DNA from: Adiantum capillus-veneris
Taxonomy: Eukaryota > Streptophyta > Polypodiopsida > Polypodiales > Pteridaceae
Reading direction: 5' to 3'
NCBI GenBank assembly: GCA_014529385.2
Contig: CM043948.1
Coordinates: forward strand, 80,776,760-80,840,759
DNA length: 64,000 nt
This document shows positions 1 to 9,929 of the stretch, in pieces. The notes under the pieces are model-generated. The model made no database searches and was not told the DNA's origin. It was given only the letters and a program-made list of their open reading frames with translations. Both the position numbers and the translations under genes were made by a program. Positions within the stretch are counted from its first letter, which is position 1, and each line of letters starts with the position of its first letter.

Positions 1-348
1 GACTTACAAAAGAGCGACAACCCAACCATTGGAAAACTAGAGAGCTAAGTCAAGGGATGTCATAAAGAATTCACACCAACATTGGGATTGATCAATCTCA
101 ATATCTTTGTGCATAAATTTTTGTACCCACACACGTTTATTTGCATTCTTGATGAGCATATAAACGAAGATATTGTGTTAGGAGTTCCATGACCCCATTG
201 TGAACCAAAAGAGCCAGAACTAATATTGTCGGACAACGAAGATACCTTAGACGGAATTCCATTCGTAGAGGAAGACTGGACTGGACACTTATGGGAAAAA
301 GAATCTATAAAGCAGTCCAAGATTGGGATGATAAGGTTCTTGAGTTAA
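1..348 (+). other. Degraded coding-like stretch, unidentified
   Basis: Frame 1 of the plus strand is almost open over this stretch, with stops only at 46-48 and 190-192, and it ends at TAA 346-348. The second half is rich in D and E and reads like real protein (for example EDTLDGIPFVEEDW). The 190-192 TGA sits where a Trp codon would be plausible. I do not recognise the family. It precedes the W-x-P-K repeat remnant and may belong to the same retroelement polyprotein, but that is inference. The antisense ORF at 60-320 is probably a shadow. Confidence 0.25.
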
Positions 349-454
349 CACTCAAAGGTAGACAATTACGAGTACCGTTCGATCACAGTTTGAAGAGTGG
401 AAGGCCGCTCTCAAAACTCCAAAGCTACCAGAAAACAGGTTTGACTCAGCTCCA

Positions 455-888
455 ATGACCACTACTCGACATCGAATCCATCCTCATAATACCAGCATGC
501 AAGAAACCGTGCAATTTTGGGTACCCAAAGCCCAACTCACCAACAATTCTAAACAGATTTGGGTGCCTAAGCAGCTAATGAGTACTCATAAATGTAATCA
601 CAACCAACAACTCCCCATCAACTGCCACAAAAGTCACCAAAGTTACAGCCAACTAAATGGATGTGGAAACCCAAGCAGCAACCTAAAGCCAAGCCCCAAC
701 CAAAGACGGTGTACGAATGGCAACCCAAGGCAACACCAAGCCACATGAACTACAAATGGGAACCAAAGCTTCAGCCATTACCAGCAAAATCACCTACTAT
801 AGTGCCACATGATTCCATGACCACTGACTGTTATATGCCAACAACTATCAAGGAACAAGCGCAAGTACTGCAAGATCTACTTTTTTAA
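455..888 (+). pseudogene. Remnant of a W-x-P-K repeat protein, frameshifted
   Basis: Two overlapping frames carry the same unusual motif. The first (455-about 590) holds FWVPK and IWVPK; the second (about 600-888) holds MWKPK, EWQPK and KWEPK within a region rich in Q, P and K. The motif jumps from one frame to the other at about 560-600, so one ancestral frame has been broken by an indel. The second frame ends at TAA 886-888. Short W-x-P-K motifs occur in the linker between gag and protease of some plant Ty1/copia polyproteins, so a copia origin is possible. No zinc knuckle or protease is visible nearby, so I leave the identity open. Confidence 0.35.
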
Positions 889-2529
889 AGAGTTAATCAC
901 CAGAATGCTTCGTCATCGACAAACCTTGGGCTTACGCTCAAAACCAACCTCTTTCACCGTATAGTGTTTTAACTTGCATTGACCTCAATAGCATGGTAGA
1001 GCCAACATCGGCTATGCATAGACAAGACTTGACTACCCATGCACTTCACAACCCGGGATACACTGTTGTTCCGGAGGACTCAGGCAGGGAGGGGGGGAGG
1101 CATACTCAATGCAGACCCAAATATCTGAAATAGATTAGAAAAAGGACAGTGTTTTGAAGTGCTTGTATGTTAATGAGTGGCTTTTTGTAATTCATAAGTA
1201 AAATGCTCTTATAAGTAAAGAGAATGGAGACTATGTAATATGAGAGCCCCTAGGTGTGTGTCAATAGTGTAAACATCATCGAAAAAGTCAAAAATATTGC
1301 ATTTTTTACTCTTTTCACGTGTTTTTCGGCCAACAATGTGATCAAAATGGAGAAATCCACAAAGATATGGCCAAGTCTAGTGTTTTGTGTATGTTTATAT
1401 AATTTTTGGATTGGTTTTCTATTTTTTGGATTACTTAATTATTTTTCCTTTTAATTTTTTAATAAGAAAGGTTCAACAATAGAAAATAAATAGTAAACAG
1501 GCTCATATAGAAAGACAGAAGATACCCTGATGATAAGGAAGGAAAGACGGACGGGCATGTCAAATCTTGTTCGATTTCGACGACGGTGACGGAAAGCCTA
1601 AATTAAGCCGGTTATACCTGATTTGGTGAATTTCTCGAAAAAAAGAGCAAACGGAATCCAAACAACAAAATTTTCGAAAGGAAACTGCACTACACAGTCT
1701 AATAGGACTAGTTGAGGAGTTTGAGAGAAAATGAGTCACGTAGCCTAGCTATGTATAGCACAGGTAGTCTCATTTCTACTTTGACCTTTTTGAAGAGAGC
1801 TAAAGAGCTAGTTTTCTGCATGCTTTCGTCCACCTTTACGGCCTCTACGCTACACATTCTCACACGAAACATGAGACGTATGTTCTTGACTTACCAACGA
1901 GTCTGTTTATACATGTTTTCGGGTTCGAGATAACTCAAAAAAACCCTAGGTTAGCAGAAGGTGAAAGAACGGAGAGAAAGCACACCATAACTCCCAATTC
2001 TGTGGACCAAATCATACCAAACCTTAAGGGGGACATAGTGACCACTGGTAGAACATTCCCAATGAGTCATATGACCATTTGACTCAGGGCTAGGGGGGTT
2101 TATAAATAATAAGCTGAAATTTAGCACAAAGTCAGAATTACATTCTAACTTCACAAAGAGCTTCCCCATAGGTATTATAACCAATGTACCTAGGTAGAAT
2201 CAAAAGGAAAGCTTAGTTGAGGCCCTGGATATAAGAAATCGGCTCGGATTGCCATAAAGTGTCATTTTTGAGCTAAGGCCTCAAAACTACTCCAAACCGG
2301 ACCAAAATTGACACGACACTCTTTAAGACATCTGGGACATCATACCATTCAAAGTTGGGGGGGAAATGATCTATTTCAAGTGCCAGGAGCAAAAATGGCC
2401 AAAGTCAGAGGACCAAGGATTGCACAGACTCCAGGAAATCAAAATCAATTCCAATTAGGGCACATTATGCTTATAGGACAACTGTATGGCATTGTAAGTT
2501 GGAAAAAATGAAAATCTACAATCCTAAAT
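889..2529. other. AT-rich spacer, no gene recognised
   Basis: Short ORFs here (for example 1,254-1,454 and 1,712-1,933) have no recognisable motif and look like chance frames in AT-rich DNA. Between about 960 and 1,130 one frame is open and contains a G-rich run (1,087-1,098) that could be a decayed polypurine tract following the preceding remnant. I see no LTR pair, promoter or RNA gene that I can support. Confidence 0.4.
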
Positions 2530-3120
2530 AGTAAGCGCGCTTATTATCTCATGATCCCAAACTAGCCTATTTTAACTTTTTCTTTGCATGCACACTATCC
2601 TTATGATGCATCAAAGCCCTGAACCTCCTTACAAGTCAAAAATCACTCGTTTCTTGTTCACAATACCAAAAACCACACTAAAGCTTCCAAATCCTACCAC
2701 TTGCAAGTTCAAAATATGCAAGATCACATTCAAAGCTTGAAAACACCTCCTACAACCTGCATAAGCCCAAAACTTGCAAAAAAGTTGAAAATTGGCACAG
2801 TAGATAATAAGCGTGCTTAATATCTCCTGTGACCAAATGACCCCAAATGGAAAATTCTTGATGCCATCAGTTCTATCATGTTGTCACAAGCCTACACACC
2901 AAATTTGCTTCAATGTGGACACCAAAAAGTTTTTGCACCAACACTTCGTCATTTTCTAAGCCTTCTAGCCAAAAAATGATCCCAACCTATCCATGCATCC
3001 AAATTCACCCAAACTTCAGCTCCTATCTATTTTCATTGCATATAACCCATGTGCATAGCCAAAAGCCAGTTTTGATGCCAGAACGAAGTACTAGATAATA
3101 AGCATGCTTAATATCTTGGT
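2530..3120. repeat. Three copies of an imperfect palindrome
   Basis: The core TAAGCRYGCTTA, flanked by ATAA on the left and ATATCT or TTATCT on the right, occurs at about 2,530-2,550, 2,802-2,825 and 3,093-3,115. Each copy is almost its own reverse complement (AGATAATAAGC / GCTTAATATCT). The spacing is about 272 and 291 bp. The sequence between copies is unrelated at a glance, so these are not simple tandem repeats. They lie just upstream of the ORF at 3,256. The function is unknown; a dimeric protein-binding site or a conserved part of an LTR or leader are both possible. Confidence 0.55.
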
Positions 3121-3255
3121 GTAAATTGTTTGACAAAACCACTTTGATGTTCATACTTTGTTTTTATGGGTCAATGTAGTAATTATTTGGTTTTAATTGT
3201 GAATTTGGCTTGCAAAGTCTCAATTCCAACTTAAAAGGCAATTTTCCGCTCTGAA

Positions 3256-4640
3256 ATGCACCTAATGCCTATACATGGTGTGATTGCACCAGGATCAATG
3301 CAAAACCAGGCCCCTACCCCCAAGAAGAAGACTAAGAAGCAAAGATTGTTGGATCTTCCAAAGTATCAGCTAGAGGAGACGTCCATCCGCGAAGCTAAGA
3401 AGACTTTTGTTGGGGATCTATTAGAGAAGAACAATGTCGCAATCTTCCAAGGGAGATTCCGGACAGCAGACAACCAAGCAATAGAGCTCCAAATGCTCCC
3501 CAAAGAAATTCATAATGTGGCTCAAGCACAAGAGCTACAAGAAGCACACGGAAAGCTCGGACTCCAAGAGTTTTACCAGATGGAGCCATGCGAAGTCGAT
3601 TTGCAAAGAGCTTATGAGCTTCTCAACTCAATCAAGGAGGATGGCACAGCCCAGATCACAGATGCAGTTGGACAGCCCACCGAACTGAATATCTCTAAAG
3701 AGATAGTGGCAGAAGCACTTAAGCTGCCCACAAAAGGCGAGTCGATGCGCTCGAAAGAGAAGAAAAGGACAAGAGTCTTCACCAAGAATACCGTTGCGGC
3801 GACATTCCAAGATATGATCCATATACCGGCAGAGGAGCCTACAAGCCTGTTCCACCAACACTTCCATTTTTCTACGAAGCAACCACCCCATTATTTATGC
3901 CCGAACCATGCCGTGGCATCTACATTCACAACTGCACTAAAGACCAGGCTACCAATTCCCATTGTGCTAACACACTCAAGAGCACAAGAAGACCAAGGCA
4001 TCAAATACATTGGAGCCCCAAAGTCCTCACCAGAATTGCCTATCATGCGGTGGGAATGGCAGACAATTTGTCATCAGCTCCAGAGCAGAATTTGTGGTTA
4101 GAAACCGGCTTGAAGAATGGAGAGCGAGAAGAGGAGGAAGAAGATGAAAAGGAGCCACCTCCACTACTTAGAAGATCAAAGAGAAGACAACCCACAAACC
4201 GCTCCAGTAGAGGGCGAGAAAGAGAGTGATGAAGGGTCAATGGAGGATCCAGAAGAGAAAGAATCTAAAGAGAGTGAAGCGGATCCAGAATTGGAAGAAG
4301 AAAAGAGAGAGGGCAAAGGGTAAAGAGAAAGTGGAAGAAAGACCATCAAAGCGAGCTCATAGGCCCACACTAGTGGTTATGGCGGAGGCCCATCCAAAGG
4401 CCAGTCACAAACTACTTCCAGAGCGGCCCTCCTCAAGCAGCAAACTACACGACAGCCCGCCCCGCATCACGTGGGACTCTACTAGAGAGAGCCACAAAGA
4501 TCAGCAAATCCCGACGCCCACAACCTCCTCACAGATTACGCCGCCGATCTATCTACCACCGACATATTTACGCTATCATTGGGAGATACAAACGAACTCC
4601 TATGAGGTTCTTCACAGAGCAGGAGATTGATATCATGTTG
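3256..4640 (+). pseudogene. Acidic retroelement-associated ORF, frameshifted
   Basis: The first frame (3,256-4,101, 281 codons, start ATG 3,256) begins with a Lys-rich stretch (PKKKTKKQR) and then reads as a globular domain. Segments such as 'EFYQMEPCEVD' followed by 'ISKEIVAEALKLPTKGE' resemble the plant retrotransposon domain called 'putative plant transposon protein' (PF20167-like), in which an E-F-Y segment precedes an I-x(4)-A-x-x-L-P segment. That domain match is from memory and needs a profile search. Around 3,890 the sensible reading moves to a second frame (PKVLTRIAYHAVGM, near 4,019-4,060). A Glu/Lys/Arg-rich low-complexity tail then runs to about 4,330, and a Ser/Pro/Thr-rich tail continues in a third frame to about 4,630. 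At least two indels are therefore needed. No reverse transcriptase follows, because CT-tailed LINE ends begin at about 4,840. Confidence in 'retroelement protein' is moderate; confidence in a specific family is low. Confidence 0.45.
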
Positions 4641-4839
4641 CAAAGATCCATGAGAGAGTTCATGTGACGACAGAGGACTGGACCAAGCCTAGTAGGATAC
4701 CCCCTATACTAGCCACCTCAAGCTCAGCAGGCTGCCCTTGTATTAGCCACCCCCCCGCCCCCCATTTTTTAGTGGTTCAGTCTTTACTTCAATCCGTTAC
4801 TTTCGTATTGGACACTTTGACACACCTAATGAGGATGTG

Positions 4840-4918
4840 ATGGATTGGTCTCACAAGTCATGGATTGGTCTCACAAGTCTTTTAGGCCTTTTGTAGACGT
4901 TAATCAACATTTCATTTC

Positions 4919-4998
<80 letters not shown>

Positions 4999-5104
4999 AC
5001 TTTGTATCAGATCCACCACATTGTAACTTTCTGGTCTCATAGGTCACTTCGGCCTTTTGAAGACGTTAATATAACATTTCATTTCATTTCTCTCTCTCTC
5101 TCAA
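4840..5104 (+). repeat. Two head-to-tail (CT)n-tailed LINE 3' ends
   Basis: Unit 1 ends in (CT)n at about 4,924-4,991 and unit 2 in a short (CT)n at 5,094-5,104. Both carry the diagnostic tail GGTCTCAYARGTC, then GGCCTTTTG and AGACGTTAAT, followed by ATTTCATTTC and (CT)n. The same tail, including its position after a stop codon, is found at the end of the LINE ORF at 14,653-16,514. These are therefore best read as extremely 5'-truncated LINE copies, or a short repeat that uses the LINE tail. Unit 2 starts directly after the CT run of unit 1 with GACTTTGTATCAGAT, a start shared with units near 16,600 and 16,885. Confidence 0.7.
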
Positions 5105-5557
5105 TCTCAAAAAAAAAAGGCATGTCCCGATTATATCACATAAAATATACAAAACATAGTCGAAGCCATAATACATCATGATACAACTGAAGTGAAAAAA
5201 TCCCATAGGGATATAACATGGAATAGGGAAAAAACCCAACTATTACAAAGCTATAAATGAATAGATAAAGTGACCAAAGCCTGTAAGGGGACAGTATGGG
5301 GGGGGATCAATAATGGTTGCCGAGACCTGTGCACAAGGCACCCTCCTCCACACTTTCCAAGACACTCTTTGTAACCATGTCTACAAGTATCTGCAATGTA
5401 TTGTATCATCTCACGAAGAGATCATAATCAAGGTACTAAATATCCTCTACAAATGCCTCTGACCATCTCGTGAGTCCAGCTACTCAAACTCAATTCATAT
5501 GTACCCAGAATAACAACTGCCTCTTTGATCTTCCACATAGTCACCGACGGTGGATGG
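5105..5557. other. Spacer without recognised gene
   Basis: The sequence is AT-rich and starts just after the CT tail with an A run (5,110-5,118). No ORF of interest and no LTR boundary was recognised. Homology to the gypsy family A RT begins at about 5,558, so the 5' junction of that fragment lies here. Confidence 0.35.
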
Positions 5558-7606
5558 GGCTGGGCACTTTTCTTTGACAACATTATAGTTTTCTTCAAAA
5601 ATGAAGCAGAGCATAGACATCATCTGCTACAGGTCTTTCAAGCATTGATAAAGTATAAATTGGTTATCAACGCGAAGAAGAGTGGACTTTTCGTGCCCAA
5701 GATACATTTCTTGGGGCACATCGTCTCAGCAGGAGGAGTACAGATGGACCCGGCCAAAATTGAGACTATTCGCGATTGGCCTGACTTAGAAAATACTCAT
5801 GAAGTTCGAAGCTTTCTAGGCTTGTGCTCTTGTTATCGGCGGTTCATTCGAAAATTTACAGAGATAGCTTCTCCTTTGCATTTACTGACTCAGAAAGGAG
5901 TTTCTTCACGTGGGGACCGACGAAGATTACCACTTTTTAGACTCTCAAAAAGAAATTGACTACCGGACCAGTGTTGGCCTTGCCAGACTTGCAAAATCCA
6001 TTCGAAGTTTATTGTAATGCTTGTGGTCGTAGTCTGGGAGCAAATTGATGCAAGAAGGCCATGTCATTGCTTACGAGATAGGATGTTTTCACGTCCAGAG
6101 ATGGTAGCACACAGTTATGAGAAAGAGCTATTGGCAGTTAGCCATTCTCTTATGCAGTGGCGACACTATTTACTCGGAGCTGATTTTACAGTCTTTACAG
6201 ATTATCAGAACTTACGTTGCTACTTGTTGCAGAAGCAGCTTTCGGAAAAGCAGATGAGGTGGGCTAACATATTGTCACAGTTTCATTTCTAGATAGTCCA
6301 TGTTCAGGGACAGAAGAACTTAGTAGCAAATGCGCTATCATCAAAGCCCTTGGTTCTGGCTATTTCCGCAATACACCACCGAAGCTTCGAGGATATGGTC
6401 GACCAGTACGCCACAGATCCTGACTTTGCAGACATCTTTCGCCGAGCATAGAGTGGGGAGACGGTTACAGGCTATTCATATGTGACGGCTATTTAATGCA
6501 GAAAACGATGTTGTGTGTTACACAGCCTTTGAGGGAAAAGGTTTCGACAAAGTACCATTGTCCACCTTTTTCGGGCCACTGTGGCATAGATACCACCTTG
6601 AACGGTGTTGAACGTTATTTTTACTAGCCGAGGCTCAAAAAGGATGTGGACGATTTAGTTCGCAATTGTTTCGTATGCCAAAAGGTCAAGTTTGACAGGC
6701 ATAAGGCACCGGGATTTCTAAAGTGTTTACCCATACCCTCCGACCCCTAAGAAAGCATTGCAATGGATTTCATTTTTTATCTTCCCAAGACCCAAAGTGG
6801 GCATGATGGCATTTGGACAGTCATTGACACATTTAGCAAGCAAGCAATTTTATTCCTGTAAAAAAGTCGGTCAAGCCTGAACATTTGGAGAGATTGTTCA
6901 TCTCTCAGATTTTTCGGTTACATGGCATCCCTGAGGCGATAGCCTCAGACACAGATCCCCAATTCACGAGTTTGTTTTGGAGGGAAATCTGGAAGAGCAT
7001 TGGCACACGGTTGCAGTTCTCATCCTAAGTGGGCATGATGGCATTTGGACAATCATTTACACGTTTAGCAAGCAAGACATTTTATTCCGGTAAAGAAGTC
7101 GGTCAAGCTTGAACATTTGGCGAGACTGTTCATCTCTCAGATTTTTCGATTAAATGGCATCCTTGAGGCGATAGCCTCAGACACAAATCCGCGATTCACG
7201 AGTTTGTTTTGGAGGGCAATATGGAAGAACATTGGCACACGGTTGCAGTTCTCATCCTCATTCCACCCATAGACAGATGGGCAATCTAAAATAGCCAGTT
7301 CGATGGTTTTGGATTTATTGAAGTCTTACATTTCGGATCAAAAGGCTCAATGGGAAAAATACTTACCTTTGGTGGAATTTGCCTACAACAACACGGTTCA
7401 CTCTTCGATGGGGAAGGAGCCATTTGAGGTAATCGAAGGTGCTAAGAAGGTTCCTGCATTCCTAAGCACCAAAGACAAGATTTTTGAAGTAGATTAGTGC
7501 ACGAGGGATTTGGACACTACTTTTGCCAAGGTTCGTGAGGCTTTAGAGAAGCCTCAAGCACAGCATAAGAAGGCAACAGGATAAACATAGACGCAACTTG
7601 AAGTTG
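5558..7606 (+). pseudogene. Ty3/gypsy family A pol fragment (RT-RNaseH-IN), decayed
   Basis: The fragment begins inside reverse transcriptase at the catalytic box, which here reads FFDN instead of FFDD, so the second catalytic Asp is lost. It continues through the RT thumb (SFLGLCSCYRRFIRKF), RNase H (about 6,000-6,290) and the integrase zinc-binding region (CFVCQKVKFDRHKA, about 6,668-6,710). The integrase core follows, with a 232-bp tandem duplication, and the text ends in the C-terminal region (RRNLKLKE, about 7,585-7,606). Several frameshifts and stops separate these blocks. It is clearly the same family as the elements at 24,124-31,000 and 43,418-47,398 but more diverged. The 5' half and both LTRs are missing. 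At about 7,607 the coding text switches abruptly to a Pro/Ser-rich sequence belonging to a LINE ORF1 remnant, so that LINE is the likely cause of the 3' truncation. Confidence 0.85.
6797..7260 (+). repeat. 232-bp tandem duplication inside integrase
   Basis: The segment starting GTGGGCATGATGGCATTTGG at 6,797 recurs at 7,029. The second copy is similar along its whole length to the end of the first (GGTTGCAGTTCTCATCCT). The period of 232 bp is not a multiple of three, so the duplication breaks the integrase frame. The copies differ at a dozen or so positions, so the event is old. Confidence 0.85.
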
Positions 7607-8960
7607 AAGGAATCCTCCCCACTGCGCACCCTATCCCCCCCCCCCCTTGCATGCTTCCATTTCAGCTCACCACCACACCCGGCCCCTCCCCCTCCCCCCA
7701 AATCCTCCTTCCTCGCTCTTTGCATCCTCCCTCCTCCGTGCTTGCTCGGGCCACCTCCCCCAAGTGGGCTTGTGGTAAGTAGAGCTCTATTGTCCTCTTT
7801 CCCTTCACAATAGCAGACACAGATGGAGGCCTTTGCTTCATCTCCCAGGGACTCAGACGAAGGCCCCTCGCCCAACACCGCAGAGCCTACCATCCAACTT
7901 GCTCTCTTGCCGACGGTGCAAGCGAGCCTTGCAGCAAAGGTGGAGCACCTCCAGATCACCTTTGTTATTTGCAAGATTATCGGCACCCAATCTAGCAAAG
8001 GTGAGGTGCGTGATCTCCTCCAGCCCGTCTTTTCTCAGATATGGGAAAAATCATCGATGTGCAGTTCCTTGGGCATGGCTACTACTAGATCGAGTTTGAA
8101 ACTCCCGAGATGGGGACTTAGGTCATTTCAATGAGCCTATTGGGCATCCAAGCAATCAAGGCTCATTTTCGTTAGTGGTACCATGGTTTTGATCCTACCT
8201 CAGATCCTCTTGTCAAGGAAGCTGACTTGCCCATTTCGGCATGTTTCCCCGGCCTGAGGAGAGAGCATTTCTTGTTGTTATCCACGATTGGCTCCAAGAT
8301 TGAGACAATCCACTGCAGCTTCATCGTTGCCTTGCCTTGGCAGCAGGTATCCCTACAATACTGGTTCAAGATAGCCACTCTTCCAAAGGTAGTTCTACTG
8401 CCTAGGGTGAGTCGTGGATGGTTCTGTCAGAGCTCGGTGTATTCCTGACTCCTCAATTAGTGCTTCATTTGTAGAAAGATGGGCCATCTTGCGAAGGCCG
8501 GTCCTCGCAAGAGATCCTGACCCGCGCCACAACCTCAGTCTACCAAGGTTGGCCAGACATAGCAGACAAAGACTCGAGGTGCACCAGCTCGTACCTCCTC
8601 AGAGACTCGTGGCCAGTCGGTTGATGGCTAGTAGCAGTGCATGGCCATCGCAACGAGGGACAGGCACGCCCACAACTCCCCTTGGTGGTCCACTTGCGAC
8701 ATGCCAACAGCATTGGGTTCCTACAGGGAACCGTTTTGATCCTCTCTAGCAGGAGGGTCCACAAAAGACTCCTTCCACTTCAGCCTCACCACCGGCTGCT
8801 CCTCCGCCTCCCCCTCCCCACCTGCCGGCTCCACTTCGTCCCCTCCACCCCCAATCCCCTCCCTCCACCACCCTCTCCTCCCGTCCCTCCCATTTCTCCC
8901 ACTCATCCCACGGCCTCGTCTCTCGGCCTGTCTCACCTCACCATATGGTCAAGAGACGGG
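7607..8960 (+). pseudogene. L1-like LINE ORF1 (nucleic-acid-binding) remnant
   Basis: Three frames together give a recognisable plant LINE ORF1. From about 7,823 there is an N-terminal part, then a block around 7,990-8,300 with GEVRDLLQPVF, a VQFLGHGYY-like run, WYHGFDPTSDP and PISACFPGLRREH. It resembles the DUF4283-type domain of plant L1 ORF1 proteins, which binds RNA. At 8,461-8,510 a zinc knuckle reads C-F-I-C-R-K-M-G-H-L-A-K-A-G, so the expected last Cys is replaced by Gly. After it comes a long Pro-rich tail (about 8,760-8,930). Stops and frame changes make it non-functional. A C-rich stretch at 7,630-7,700 probably belongs to its 5' leader. ORF2 does not follow. The identity of the class is fairly secure; the exact limits are not. 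Confidence 0.6.
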
Positions 8961-9929
8961 ACACTCTGCAGTAGCTCGGAGATCTCTTGGTAGTGCGTTT
9001 GCCACGAGCCGTCTAGCTCGAAAGAGCCCTTTGAGTTAGTCCCGCGAGGGCTAACCAGCTTTGACACCCGTTGGCAATGGGATTTTTTCGGCTACGACTT
9101 TACACGTTTCCTTGGCGATCCATCTCGTAACCTTGGGGCAGCCTGCTTCAGAGTACATGTTATATACCTTCATAAGTTCAGCATAGTTTGAACTCCAAAT
9201 TATAAGAGGGGATAAAACACTCACAAAACTACAAAAGCAAGGGACACAAGAAAACAAGAAAAAAACCAAAAAAAAAATCACTTTATTTGCTACTAAACAA
9301 AACTAGATAATACAAACCATTATTCGCTTAAAAGTGTTTTTAGAAAAGGCATAAGCAAAGTTGAAGCAGCTTACATGACTAAAACTTGAAACAAGTACTC
9401 AACTTTAAACTAACAAGCATAAGACATCTCAAAGACTTTATCCTAGATATCAGACCTCACACAACAACTTCTAAAGGAACAAATTCTTAAATCATAATGT
9501 AAGCTAAATACTAGAAATGAGTACTACTACGAACCTACGAAGAAGGGAATAACCAAAGAAGTACAAAATTCCAAACTTCACAATATGTGACCTCAACTTC
9601 GTTGCTTGTCCAAACAAGAAAAAAAAGACTATCACCTTTATCATGCATAGCTTGGACAACAGCTGCGACATCCCTACTCACGTCGTCAGTGCCCAAGAGT
9701 AGGTGCAGGTTTGTATAGAGGTCATTCATGCTTTGAACGTACTCTATAAAACCAACGTACTGAGTTTCTATCACTCTCCGGAGGTGATGGGCATACTCAG
9801 CCAAGATAAAGGCTAGCATTTGTCAAGCAAGAGCAAAAATAATTGAAGCACTAAAGATCTAAACATCAAAATAGTATGTTACTAACTCTCAAACAATAAG
9901 TGGGCTTCAAAGCTCCCCACTTTCATAGA
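8961..9929. other. Uncharacterised stretch with two minus-strand ORFs
   Basis: Two minus-strand ORFs look more protein-like than chance: 9,281-9,051 (contains AELMKVYNMYSEAGCPKVTRW) and 9,819-9,535 (contains EYVQSMNDLYTNLHLLLG). They follow the Penelope-like RT on the same strand and could be its C-terminal region or unrelated exons. I see no GIY-YIG endonuclease motif and recognise no family. The region between them is AT-rich. Confidence 0.3.

Noticed and set aside
4800-5110. CRISPR-like array of repeats and spacers
   Set aside because: The repeats are LINE tails separated by (CT)n, of unequal length, in a eukaryotic context.
8637-8993. Pro-rich ORF as an independent secreted or cell-wall protein
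   Set aside because: No signal peptide or regular motif; it is the low-complexity tail of a LINE ORF1 remnant.
9051-9281. Glutathione-transferase-like C-terminus
   Set aside because: A vague resemblance around C-P-K-V-T-R-W only; too short and without other GST features.
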